Origin: Streptosporangium carneum | GTDB lineage: Bacteria; Actinomycetota; Actinomycetes; Streptosporangiales; Streptosporangiaceae | NCBI RefSeq assembly: GCF_027922005.1 | Contig: NZ_BSEV01000021.1 | Location: forward strand, 62,001-126,000 | Length of the DNA stretch: 64,000 bases | Reading direction: 5' to 3' | Part shown: one piece after another, positions 1 through 7,329 of the stretch | Numbering within the stretch: position 1 is the stretch's first letter | How the letters are laid out: every line of letters starts with the position of its first letter | Position numbers and translations under genes: made by a program | Notes under the pieces: model-generated | The model's input: the letters and a program-made list of their open reading frames with translations, nothing else | Databases searched by the model: none | What the model was told of the DNA's origin: nothing

Positions 1-307
1 GCCCGGCGGCGTCGGTGATGCCCGACTCAGGACGGACCAGGACGGACTGCCACTCCTCAATCCAGGTCAGCCCGATCAGACGGGTCCTGGCCCCCTCGGA
101 GAACGCGGCCAGCGCCGGAACGTTCCCGCCCTCACGGAACAGTCCGAGCAGCTCGTGGTCGAAGTGACGCTCGGACAGCTCGGGTCCCGCGTCCTGCAGG
201 ACGCCGACCTCGCCGAACTCCTCGTTGAGCCAGCCCAGGTTGAAGGCCAGGCCGCTGGCCGTGGGAACCGGGCAGCGGGTGAACCAAATCTTGTCGATCG
301 TTGACAC
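1..307 (-). CDS. DszB-like desulfinase / substrate-binding-fold protein (3' end outside window)
   Basis: The protein starts at a GTG with GAGGAG just upstream, and its first 102 codons are inside the window. There is no signal peptide, so a cytoplasmic enzyme is more likely than a transporter receptor. It resembles 2'-hydroxybiphenyl-2-sulfinate desulfinase (DszB), which shares the periplasmic-binding-protein fold. From memory of that family, the catalytic Cys-His-Arg set has counterparts here: Cys12 in RCPVPT, His48, and Arg58 in FREGGNVP, with the same His-to-Arg spacing of ten. The segment ARTRLIGLTW also fits. It lies 106 nt downstream of an SsuABC-type transporter on the same strand, so a role in releasing sulfite from an imported organosulfur compound is inferred. 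An ordinary nitrate/sulfonate binding-like protein is the alternative. Confidence 0.7.
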   Translation of the reverse strand, partial: MSTIDKIWFTRCPVPTASGLAFNLGWLNEEFGEVGVLQDAGPELSERHFDHELLGLFREGGNVPALAAFSEGARTRLIGLTWIEEWQSVLVRPESGITDAAG

Positions 308-413
308 GTGACTCCTCTGTACTGCGGAAAGGCGTTGCGAATGCTTTTTGGGCGCGTTGAACGGCCTCGGGGCGGTTGTCCGTCCCGAGCCGGCCCGAAC
401 GGGACCTTGATGC

Positions 414-1130
414 TCAGTGGGAGGCGGTGGCCACGCCGAGGTGGGACAGGAACAGCCGCCGGTGGGCGAGGAACGCCGGATCGTTGCGGTCACGCGGATG
501 GGGCAGGTCGATCGGCTGCTCGACCGCGAAGGAGCCGTGCCTCAGGACCACGACCCGGTCGGCCAGCCGTACGGCCTCGTCCACGTCGTGCGTGACGAGC
601 ACGACGGCGGGGCGGTGCCGCTCGCACAGCTCGGCGACCAGTTCCTGCATCTGCAGCCGGGTCAGCGCGTCGAGCGCGGCGAACGGCTCGTCGAGAAGCA
701 GGAGCTCCGGGTCGCGGACGAGCGCCCTGGCCAGGGCGACCCGTTGCGCCTCCCCGCCGGAGAGCGTGGCGGGCCATGCGCCGCCGTGCCCCTCGAGGCC
801 GACCTCGGCCAGCGCGGCGAGCCCCGCCTCCCGGGCCGACCGGGGCAGTCCGAGGATGACGTTGGCGAGCACCCTGCGAGCCTGGACCAGCCGCGGCTCC
901 TGGTAGACGGTCGTACGGCGGCGCGGGGCGAGGACGGTCCCCCCGTCGGGGAGCTCCAGCCCCGCCAGGATCCGCAGCAACGTGGTCTTGCCGGTGCCGC
1001 TCGGCCCGAGCAGGACGAAGAACTCCCCGCGCCGGATCTCCAGGTCGATCCCGTCCAGGACGGTCTTGGACCCGAACGCCTTGCGCAGTCCCCTGATGCT
1101 GACGGCGGTGTCCGCCGAGGTGACGCTCAT
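414..1130 (-). CDS. ABC transporter ATP-binding protein, nitrate/sulfonate/taurine type
   Basis: A 238-aa ATPase of the SsuB/TauB class that would energise import of a sulfonate-like compound at the inner face of the membrane. Walker A is GPSGTGKTT near residue 41, the signature is LSGGEAQRVALARAL, Walker B is LLLLDEPFAALD and the switch histidine lies in VLVTHDVDEA. The ATG overlaps the permease stop by four bases (ATGA), so translation is coupled. The same frame stays open much further upstream, but that part is a shadow of the permease gene. The substrate is inferred from the operon, not from the ATPase itself. Confidence 0.9.
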   Translation of the reverse strand: MSVTSADTAVSIRGLRKAFGSKTVLDGIDLEIRRGEFFVLLGPSGTGKTTLLRILAGLELPDGGTVLAPRRRTTVYQEPRLVQARRVLANVILGLPRSAREAGLAALAEVGLEGHGGAWPATLSGGEAQRVALARALVRDPELLLLDEPFAALDALTRLQMQELVAELCERHRPAVVLVTHDVDEAVRLADRVVVLRHGSFAVEQPIDLPHPRDRNDPAFLAHRRLFLSHLGVATASH

Positions 1131-2149
1131 CGGGCCGCCACCTGTCCGCGCCACGGCATCGCGACCCGTTCGACGCCCCTGATGGCCAGGTCGATCAGCA
1201 GGCCGAGCACCGCGTAGATCACGATGCACAGGACCATGTAGTCGGTGCGGTAGTACTGCTGGGCGAGGGTGACGAGGTACCCGATCCCCTCGGTCGCGCC
1301 GATCTGCTCGGCCGCGATGAGGCCGGTGAGCGAGACCGACAGGCAGATGCGCAGCGCCATCAGGATGTTCGGCAGCGCGGTCGGGATGATCACCCCGAAG
1401 GCGAGCCTGGTGCCGGTGAGCCCGAACCCCCTGGCCGCCTCGACGATCTTCCGGTCCACGCCGCGGACGCCGAGGTAGGTGTAGGCGTACATCGGGCTGG
1501 CCGCGGCGACCGCGATCAGGACCACCTTGAACGTCTCCTCGACGCCGAACCAGGAGATGAACAGCGGGACCAGGGCCAGGAACGGCACGGCCCGCTTCAT
1601 CTGCATGGTCGGGTCGACCAGCTCCTCCCCCAGGGCCGACAGCCCGGCGACCACGCCGAGCAGGAGGCCGAGGCCGCCGCCGACGAGGACGCCCAGCCCG
1701 GCCCGCTGGGCGGAGGCCAGAAGGTAGTCGCCGAGCTGCCCGGTGGCGACCAGCTCGCCCAGGGCCCCGACGACGGCCCCCGGCCCGGCGAGGATCTCCG
1801 AGGAGATCGCCCCGCTGGCCGTGCCGTACCACCAGGCGGCGAGCAGGAGCAGCGGGACCAGGACGCGGACGGCGGTCGAGGCGACGGGGCCGCGCCTGCG
1901 CCCGCCCAGGTAGCGGGGCGGTTCGAGGGCCGTGGCCCCCGCCCCGCCCCGGACCTCCCGCTCCGGGGCGTCCTCCTTCGCGAAACCCTGCGCGGAGTCG
2001 TTCGCGGAGTCGTTCGCGGAGTCATTCGCGGAGTCGTTCGCGAGATCCTTCGTGAGGCCCTTCGGAGGGCCCTTCACCGATGTCACCGATGCCTCCACAG
2101 GGTCTTTCACCGATGCGGGGACGCCAAGGGGGACCTTCTCGAGCGTCAT
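1127..2149 (-). CDS. ABC transporter permease, SsuC-like
   Basis: A 340-aa inner-membrane permease with about six hydrophobic segments and the BPD_transp_1 coupling region (GLTGTRLAFGVIIPTALPNI), typical of sulfonate/nitrate/taurine importers. The roughly 75 residues before the first membrane segment are unusual: they are hydrophilic and contain four ANDS repeats encoded by a perfect or near-perfect 12-bp tandem repeat. Family members usually have a short N-terminus, so a start further inside is possible. However, the ATG chosen overlaps the stop of the binding-protein gene by four bases, which supports coupling. Confidence 0.88.
   Translation of the reverse strand: MTLEKVPLGVPASVKDPVEASVTSVKGPPKGLTKDLANDSANDSANDSANDSAQGFAKEDAPEREVRGGAGATALEPPRYLGGRRRGPVASTAVRVLVPLLLLAAWWYGTASGAISSEILAGPGAVVGALGELVATGQLGDYLLASAQRAGLGVLVGGGLGLLLGVVAGLSALGEELVDPTMQMKRAVPFLALVPLFISWFGVEETFKVVLIAVAAASPMYAYTYLGVRGVDRKIVEAARGFGLTGTRLAFGVIIPTALPNILMALRICLSVSLTGLIAAEQIGATEGIGYLVTLAQQYYRTDYMVLCIVIYAVLGLLIDLAIRGVERVAMPWRGQVAAR
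1994..2041 (-). repeat. In-frame 12-bp tandem repeat in permease N-terminus
   Basis: Four consecutive 12-bp units read GGAGTCGTTCGC on the plus strand, one with a single substitution. They encode the tetrapeptide repeat ANDS in the permease. Copy-number change would add or remove four residues without a frameshift. Confidence 0.85.
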
Positions 2150-3183
2150 GCGGCCGGTTTGAGGTCGAAGATCACGTCGTTCGGGTTCACCGCGGTGGGC
2201 AGCACGCCGTACTTCTGGAAGATCCCGGCCACGTCGGTCACGAACGCGCCGTCCGCGGCGGTGGCGAAGCGCGGGACCTTGGCGTACCTGGTCCTGGCGA
2301 TCTCGTCGGTGAGGCGGGGGCCCGAGACGGCGGTCGGCCCCTGGTCGAGGAAGACGTTCTGGAACTTCTCGGGGTTCTTCTGTGCCTCGGCGGTGAGCTC
2401 CTGCAGGACCTTGAGGTAGACGCGGACCACCTCGGGGTGCTCGGTGAGCAGTTCGGTGCGGGCGGCCTGCATGTTCAGGTCCTGGTCCTTGAGGTCACGT
2501 CCGTGGACGACGACCCGCGCCCCCTTGGCCACCGCCTCGGGGTAGGCCCGCACGATCGCCCACCAGGCGTCGACCTTGCCGGTGGCGAAGGCGGAGGCGC
2601 CCTGGTCGGGGTTGAGGTAGACCCGCTTGACCTGGTCGGCCGGGATCCCGGCCTCCTGGAGGGCCAGCAGCAGGAGGTACTCCCCGCGCCCGCCCTTGTT
2701 GACCGCGACCTGCTTGCCGACCAGGTCCTTCACCGACGTGATCGGGCTGTCCGGCTTCACCACGAGACCGTCGGTCTGCGGGGCCGCCGGATCGGTCACC
2801 GGGTCGGTGAACGCGAAGATCTTGATGTCCTTGCCGCTGACGAGGTAGCCGAGGACCGGCGAGATCGCTCCCTCGAGGACGTTGATCGACCCGGACCTGA
2901 CGGCGTCGACGGTGGCCGTGAAGGAGGCGTACGACCCGCCCCACTGCACGGTGGCTCCCACCTCGGCCAGCCGTTTCTCCAGGATCCCCTCCTTCTTCGC
3001 CACCGCGAGCGGCCCCGAGTTCCCCGGGTCCTTGATCTTGAGCACGGCTCCGCCGCCCTTGCCTCCGGCGGCGCCCGCCGCCGTCTTCGCGGTGTCGGCG
3101 CCTCCGCAGGCGGCGGTGAGAGCGGTGAGCGACAGTGCCGCGACTACGAGCGCGGCACGCGTCCGTCGGCGAGATGTCCACAT
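2146..3183 (-). CDS. ABC transporter substrate-binding lipoprotein, sulfonate/aliphatic sulfonate type
   Basis: A 345-aa secreted receptor. The ATG at 3183 opens a lipoprotein signal: MWTSRRRT, a hydrophobic core and the lipobox TALTAAC. The mature part is an NMT1/SsuA-like periplasmic-binding fold, with LKIKDPGNSGPLAVAKKEG at its N-terminus and the ligand-loop region KQVAVNKGGRGEYLLL. The frame is open upstream of the ATG, but only this start gives a signal peptide. It is the first structural gene of the operon and overlaps the permease by four bases. A Cys-containing leader peptide upstream points to sulfur-responsive expression. The exact ligand cannot be read from the sequence. Confidence 0.9.
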   Translation of the reverse strand: MWTSRRRTRAALVVAALSLTALTAACGGADTAKTAAGAAGGKGGGAVLKIKDPGNSGPLAVAKKEGILEKRLAEVGATVQWGGSYASFTATVDAVRSGSINVLEGAISPVLGYLVSGKDIKIFAFTDPVTDPAAPQTDGLVVKPDSPITSVKDLVGKQVAVNKGGRGEYLLLLALQEAGIPADQVKRVYLNPDQGASAFATGKVDAWWAIVRAYPEAVAKGARVVVHGRDLKDQDLNMQAARTELLTEHPEVVRVYLKVLQELTAEAQKNPEKFQNVFLDQGPTAVSGPRLTDEIARTRYAKVPRFATAADGAFVTDVAGIFQKYGVLPTAVNPNDVIFDLKPAA

Positions 3184-3224
3184 GATGGCTGGCCCCTTTG
3201 GAGGATCGAGAGGTGAAGACACAC

Positions 3225-3260
3225 GCACGCCCGACGTGTCGGGCGGTGTCGAGGGCGTGC
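3225..3260 (-). promoter_or_regulatory. Competing hairpins in the leader, possible attenuator
   Basis: Two mutually exclusive stems can form between the leader peptide and the binding-protein gene. One pairs 3229-3234 (GCCCGA) with 3239-3244 (TCGGGC). The other pairs 3225-3232 (GCACGCCC) with 3253-3260 (GGGCGTGC). They share bases 3229-3232. Such alternatives suit translation-coupled attenuation, but no U-tract follows, so the mechanism is inferred. Confidence 0.35.
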
Positions 3261-3367
3261 GGAAACGGCGGCGCGCGAGACGGCGCCTACGGTCGACGGC
3301 GCGGGGAGCGCGGGGACGACGACACGGTGAAGGGAGACGGGAGCTCAACGTGGGAGACGGAGCACGC

Positions 3368-3439
3368 TCACGGACAGAGGCTGCTGTCCAGGCGCATGAG
3401 ATCGACGACCCGCCGAAGGGTCAGGGGAACTTGCGGCAC
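3368..3439 (-). CDS. Cysteine-motif leader peptide (23 aa), cis-acting
   Basis: A short frame from GTG 3439 to TGA 3368 encodes 23 residues ending RRVVDLMRLDSSLCP. This matches the pattern of the actinobacterial leader peptides found upstream of sulfonate and sulfur-assimilation genes (R-x-V-D-L-x-R-x-x-S-x-x-C near the C-terminus). In that class, ribosome stalling at the cysteine codon when cysteine is short is thought to control the downstream operon. The GTG lies seven bases after a -10 element, so the transcript would begin at or very near the start codon and translation would be leaderless. The downstream genes (ABC transporter and desulfinase) fit sulfur scavenging. The peptide itself probably has no function beyond its translation. 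Confidence 0.75.
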   Translation of the reverse strand: MPQVPLTLRRVVDLMRLDSSLCP

Positions 3440-3446
3440 ATTCCCT

Positions 3447-3475
3447 ATATTTCAGGTAGGTTTAGTAACCGTCAA
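3447..3475 (-). promoter_or_regulatory. Promoter of the organosulfur operon
   Basis: On the minus strand, TTGACG (3470-3475) is followed after exactly 17 bases by AAATAT (3447-3452), a good vegetative sigma-type pair. The predicted start, about 3439-3440, coincides with the GTG of the leader peptide. Confidence 0.7.
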
Positions 3476-3563
3476 GCCCCATCCCACATCGTGGCATCCA
3501 AAACGCCGCCGCCCGCGTCCGACGTAGAAAAGACAGGCCCCCTCAGCTCCCAACAGGGTCGCC

Positions 3564-3585
3564 GGCCCGCCGATCCTCGCGGGCC
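3564..3585 (-). terminator. Hairpin terminator after the quinone oxidoreductase pair
   Basis: The arms GGCCCGC and GCGGGCC form a 7-bp stem with an 8-base loop, 32 bases beyond the stop of the gene ending at 3617 and before the organosulfur promoter. There is no U-tract, as is common in high-GC actinobacteria. Confidence 0.45.
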
Positions 3586-3616
3586 TTGACCACATCATGG
3601 GAAGGCAGGCGAAGCC

Positions 3617-4603
3617 CTACGGGACGGTGACCACGACCTTGCCGCGGAGATGACCGGCCTCGCTGAGGCGGTGGGCGTCGGCGGTCCGCTCCAGCGGGAA
3701 GGCCCGCTCGATCGGCACGCGGAGCGCGCCGCGCTCCATCAGGGGCAGGATCTCGGCGAAGACCTCGGACAGGGTCGCCCCGCCGCCGGCCGAACCGGTC
3801 GAGAACCGCACGCCGTACTCGGCGGCGCGCCTGTCGGCGATGGTGACCACCCTCTCGGGGGCGCCCGCAAGCTCGACGGAGACCGCGAGCACGTCGCGGC
3901 CCGAGGCGTCCAGCACCGCGTCGACGCCGCCGGGGGCGACGGCGCGGACCCGCCCGGCCAGGCCGTCGCCGTAGACGACCGGCAGGACGCCCAGACCGCG
4001 CAGGAACTCGTGGTGCACGGCGCTGGCGGTGCCGACCACCTCGACGCCCCTGGCACGGGCGAGCTGCGCGGCGACCAGTCCGACGCCGCCGGCGACCGCG
4101 TGGACCAGCAGCGTCTGGCCGGACCTCACCTTGAGCTGCCCCAGGGCGCGGTGGGCCGTCTCGGCCGCGACCGGCAGTGCGGCGGCCTCCTCGAACGACA
4201 GCCAGTCAGGCTTGGCCAGCAGATCCTCGGCGGCGGCCAGCGCGTGCGTGGCCGCGCCGCCGGAGGGGACCCTGCCGAAGACGGCCTGCCCCGCACTCCA
4301 TCCGTCGACGCCGGGCCCGACCGCGTCGACGGTCCCCGCGACCTCGACGCCGGTGCCCGAGGGCTCGGCTGGGGCGCTGTCGTGGGCCCTGTCGTGGGCC
4401 CTGTCGTGGGCCCTGTCGTGGGCCCTGTCGTGGGCGCTGTCCTGGGCCATGAGCCCGCGCCGGATCTTCCAGTCGACGCCGTTGACCCCGGCGGCCCTGA
4501 CCGCGATCCGCACCTGCCCCGGTCCCGGCTCGGGAAGGGGAACCTCGTCGAGGGTGAGCACCTCGGGCCCGCCGTAACGGGCGTAACGAATGGCCCTGGA
4601 CAC
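3617..4603 (-). CDS. NADP-dependent zinc-type alcohol dehydrogenase-like quinone oxidoreductase
   Basis: A 328-aa medium-chain reductase of the quinone oxidoreductase group, expected to be a cytosolic NADPH-dependent enzyme. The N-terminal GroES-like domain starts SRAIRYARYGGPEVL. The cofactor-binding glycine-rich segment is HAVAGGVGLVAAQLARARG. Catalytic-zinc cysteines are absent, as in zeta-crystallin-like members. GTG 4603 has GGGAAGG upstream. It follows the paralogous gene at 4652-5719 by 48 bases and probably shares its SoxR-controlled promoter. The insert between residues 55 and 75 is a tandem AHDR repeat encoded by 12-bp units, which is not normal for the family and lies in the catalytic-domain surface region. 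Confidence 0.85.
   Translation of the reverse strand: MSRAIRYARYGGPEVLTLDEVPLPEPGPGQVRIAVRAAGVNGVDWKIRRGLMAQDSAHDRAHDRAHDRAHDRAHDSAPAEPSGTGVEVAGTVDAVGPGVDGWSAGQAVFGRVPSGGAATHALAAAEDLLAKPDWLSFEEAAALPVAAETAHRALGQLKVRSGQTLLVHAVAGGVGLVAAQLARARGVEVVGTASAVHHEFLRGLGVLPVVYGDGLAGRVRAVAPGGVDAVLDASGRDVLAVSVELAGAPERVVTIADRRAAEYGVRFSTGSAGGGATLSEVFAEILPLMERGALRVPIERAFPLERTADAHRLSEAGHLRGKVVVTVP
4379..4438 (-). repeat. In-frame 12-bp tandem repeat in the oxidoreductase gene
   Basis: Five 12-bp units (GTCGTGGGCCCT on the plus strand, the last with one change) encode an AHDR repeat inside the catalytic domain. The repeat is phase-preserving, as in the permease gene nearby, but the two units differ in sequence. 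Confidence 0.85.
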
Positions 4604-4651
4604 AGTCGCCTTCCCTTCGAATATGCGCCGGACACGTGTGGGACGAGAGGT

Positions 4652-5719
4652 TCAGACCAGCAGCAGGGTCTTGCCGACGACGTCGCGGGACTCGATCGCG
4701 GCGTGCGCCTCCGCCGCCCGTTCCAGCGGGAAGGTCTGCCCGATGACCGGTCTGATCCGGCCCGCGACCGCCTCCGCCAGCGCCCGCTCGGTCAGCCGCC
4801 TGGCCTCCTCAGGGAGGAACTGCACCTGTTCGATCCCGCGGACGCCGACCCCGCGCCCCTGGGGCTCTCGCGGGTCGATCTCGGTGAAGGTGCCGCTGGG
4901 CACTCCGTAGGCGAAGAACCTGCCGCCGCGCGCCGTGATCTCGAACGAGGTCCGGCCGATCCGTCCGCCGACGCCGTCGAAGACCACGTCCGCTCCCCTC
5001 TCGTCCCCCGCCTCCGTCTCCACGCCTCCTCGGAGCCCCCCGCCGGCCTCCGCGCCCGCCTCCGCGCCTCCCCTCAGCCCTCCGCCCGCCCCCGCTCCGC
5101 CGCCGACCGCCTCGCGCACCCGTTCGGCCCAGTCCGGCCGTGAGTAGTCGACCACGACGTCCGCGCCCAGCTCACGGGCCAGATCCAGCTTGCGCGCGCC
5201 CCTGGCCGCCGCGACGACCCTGGCGCCCGCCGCGTGGGCCAGCTGTACCAGCAGGCCGCCGAGACCCCCGGCCGCCGCGGTGACCAGCACCCGCTCCCCC
5301 GGCTTGATCTCAGCCGCCTCGACCAGGCTCAGCGCGGCGGGACCGATCTGGAGAAGCGCGACCGCCTCCCCCAGGGGCAGCCCGTCCGGCACCGGGACCA
5401 GACCGTCCACCGATGCCACGGCCCGCTCCGCGTACCCGCCTCCGCCGGTCATGGCGACGACGTCCCGGCCGGTCCAGCCGGGGTCCACGCCCTCCCCGAC
5501 CGAGATCACCCTCCCGCCGACCCCGCCTCCCGGCACGTATGGCGGGCTCACGTCGAAGTACTCCGCGCCCCAGCCGCCGCGGAGCTGCGTCTCCAGGAAC
5601 AGGACGTCCGCGACGGCGACGCCGATCACGACCTGCCCGGGTCCCGCGACCGGTTCGGGCGCCTGCCCCGCCACCAGCACCTCGGGGCCCCCGAACCTCG
5701 TCACCCGAACGACTCGCAT
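4652..5719 (-). CDS. Zinc-binding-dehydrogenase-family quinone oxidoreductase
   Basis: A 355-aa paralogue of the neighbouring enzyme, starting MRVVRVTRFGGPEVLVAG at an ATG with GAGGAG eight bases upstream. The nucleotide-binding motif is VTAAAGGLGGLLVQLAHAAG and the C-terminus carries the family pattern FPLERAAEAHAAIESR. Residues around 195-235 hold a Gly/Ala/Glu-rich low-complexity insert that interrupts the Rossmann half. It lies directly behind a SoxR box. In Streptomyces coelicolor, SoxR activates a small set of genes that includes quinone and flavin oxidoreductases, in response to redox-active antibiotics. A role in detoxifying quinones or redox-cycling compounds is inferred. The zinc-ligand cysteines are absent. 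Confidence 0.87.
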   Translation of the reverse strand: MRVVRVTRFGGPEVLVAGQAPEPVAGPGQVVIGVAVADVLFLETQLRGGWGAEYFDVSPPYVPGGGVGGRVISVGEGVDPGWTGRDVVAMTGGGGYAERAVASVDGLVPVPDGLPLGEAVALLQIGPAALSLVEAAEIKPGERVLVTAAAGGLGGLLVQLAHAAGARVVAAARGARKLDLARELGADVVVDYSRPDWAERVREAVGGGAGAGGGLRGGAEAGAEAGGGLRGGVETEAGDERGADVVFDGVGGRIGRTSFEITARGGRFFAYGVPSGTFTEIDPREPQGRGVGVRGIEQVQFLPEEARRLTERALAEAVAGRIRPVIGQTFPLERAAEAHAAIESRDVVGKTLLLV

Positions 5720-5751
5720 CCCGATCACTCCTCTTCGACCGCCTCGCACAC

Positions 5752-5782
5752 AGCCTCCAACCTCAAGTTAAATTGAGGTCAA
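5752..5782 (-). promoter_or_regulatory. SoxR box within a 19-bp-spaced promoter
   Basis: The 18-bp near-perfect palindrome CCTCAAGTTAAATTGAGG (5761-5778) differs by one base from the enterobacterial soxS operator. It lies between a minus-strand TTGACC (5777-5782) and GAGGCT (5752-5757) with a 19-base spacer, the long spacing that MerR-family activators such as SoxR correct. It faces the oxidoreductase gene starting at 5719. No soxR gene is in the window. Confidence 0.85.
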
Positions 5783-6055
5783 TGGGAAGTGATCGGCCTC
5801 ACAGCCGACATCGTGAGCCACGAGCCGTGACAGGGGCGCGACCGGCGACGGCGGGCGACGCGCAGGCCGCGTACCGGACAGGACTCATCCCACGATCAGC
5901 CCCGCGAACATCGTTTTGACCGTAGAGTTCCCGCAGGCGCGGCGTCCTTCGTGAGCCGCGACCGCTTCGGGCGGGTTCGCCCCTGACGAACATCCACTTT
6001 GAGCAACCACAAGCGTCTCCTCCCGGCACCGGGCGGAAACAGGAGGATCGTGATC

Positions 6056-7279
6056 GTGCGCCTTTCCGACGACGATCTGTCGAAGTACCGCGGCCGCGTG
6101 AGGGGGTGCCTGCTGGGCGGTGGGCTCGGCGACGCGCTGGGCGCACCCGTCGAGTTCGAGTCGATCCAGCGGATCCGCAGCCAGTACGGCTCCGCGGGCG
6201 TGACCGGCCTCGTCCCCGACTGGCGCGGCACGGTCGGCCTGATCACCGACGACACGCAGATGACGCTGTTCACCGTGGAGGGGCTGATCCGCGCGAACAC
6301 TGCGGCCGGCCCTGATCGACAGCACGACGCCGGGGAGCCGTTCCCGGGAGCCGCGGCGCGAGGACCGGCCCGGGCCGAGGAGCGCGGCGCCGTACGGCAC
6401 GCCTATCTGCGCTGGCTGGACACCCAGCAGCACGCCTCCCCGCCTCCCCCCGACGACGCGGTCCGCACCGGCCGGCTCCGCGAGCAGGGATGGCTCTACT
6501 CCCGGCGGGCCCCGGGCAACGCCTGCCTGTCGGGGCTGCGCCACGAACAGGCCGCCGCGGCGCCGTTCGGCAAGCCCGGACCGATCAACTCCGACTCGAA
6601 GGGCTGCGGCACGGTCATGCGCTCGGCCCCCTTCGGGTTCCACGCGCCCGACGCCCGGCACGCCTTCGACCTGGCGGCCGAGTGCGCGCAGATCACCCAC
6701 GGCCATCCCACCGGCTACCTCGCCGCGGGCGCCTTCGCCGCCCTCGTCCACTTCGTGATGGAGGGACAGGAGCTGACGCGGGCCGTACGGGAGACCATGG
6801 ACCTGCTGGCGACCTACCCCGCCCACGAGGAGACCACCGAGGCCCTGCGCGCCGCCGTCTCCCTCGCCGCGCAGGGTGACCCGACCCCGGAGAAGGTCGA
6901 GTCACTCGGCGGGGCGTGGATCGCCGAGGAGGCCCTCGCCATCTCGGTCTACTGCGCGCTGGCGCACCCCGGGCCCGGCGACCTGCGGCAGGCGCTGCTG
7001 CTCGCGGTCAACCACTCCGGCGACAGCGACTCCACCGGCGCCGTCTGCGGCAACCTCCTGGGCGCCCTCCACGGCGAGGCCGCCCTTCCCGCCGCCTGGC
7101 TCAGCCACCTCGAGGGCCGCGAGACCATCGTCGAGCTCGCCGACGACTTCGCGGCCCAGGCCGCCGAGGGCCACGAGGTCACCGACGCCTGGCTGGAGAA
7201 GTATCCCCGGCTGCCGGAGAGCGCGTCCGCCGTCCAGGAGCCGCTCCGCACGCAGATCGGCGGTTCGCCCCTCGGCTGA
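6056..7279 (+). CDS. ADP-ribosylglycohydrolase (DraG family)
   Basis: A 407-aa protein expected to remove ADP-ribose from a protein or small molecule, using two magnesium ions. The family markers are GCLLGGGLGDALGAPVEF near the N-terminus, the first metal motif TDDTQM, the middle segment NSDSKGCGTVMRS, and the second metal motif HSGDSDSTGAVCGNLLGA near residue 320. The frame is open from a TTG at 5999, but AGGAGG at 6041-6046 fits GTG 6056 with nine bases of spacing, so that start is chosen. No ADP-ribosyltransferase or ADP-ribosylated target is recognisable nearby. It reads toward a small gene and a motor-like pair, but the gaps of 50 and 207 bases leave operon membership open. Confidence 0.88.
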   Translation: MRLSDDDLSKYRGRVRGCLLGGGLGDALGAPVEFESIQRIRSQYGSAGVTGLVPDWRGTVGLITDDTQMTLFTVEGLIRANTAAGPDRQHDAGEPFPGAAARGPARAEERGAVRHAYLRWLDTQQHASPPPPDDAVRTGRLREQGWLYSRRAPGNACLSGLRHEQAAAAPFGKPGPINSDSKGCGTVMRSAPFGFHAPDARHAFDLAAECAQITHGHPTGYLAAGAFAALVHFVMEGQELTRAVRETMDLLATYPAHEETTEALRAAVSLAAQGDPTPEKVESLGGAWIAEEALAISVYCALAHPGPGDLRQALLLAVNHSGDSDSTGAVCGNLLGALHGEAALPAAWLSHLEGRETIVELADDFAAQAAEGHEVTDAWLEKYPRLPESASAVQEPLRTQIGGSPLG

Positions 7280-7329
7280 ACGTCGCCCGCCCGGACGGCA
7301 CGATCACTGTGGCTCTGCGAAGAGAATTC

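Noticed and set aside
414..1832. Extension of the ABC ATPase frame to 472 codons
   Set aside because: The extra N-terminal part is the permease gene in another frame. The ATG at 1130 overlaps the permease stop in the usual coupled manner.
5999..6055. TTG start of the ADP-ribosylglycohydrolase at 5999
   Set aside because: AGGAGG at 6041-6046 is correctly spaced for GTG 6056. The upstream TTG has no Shine-Dalgarno sequence.
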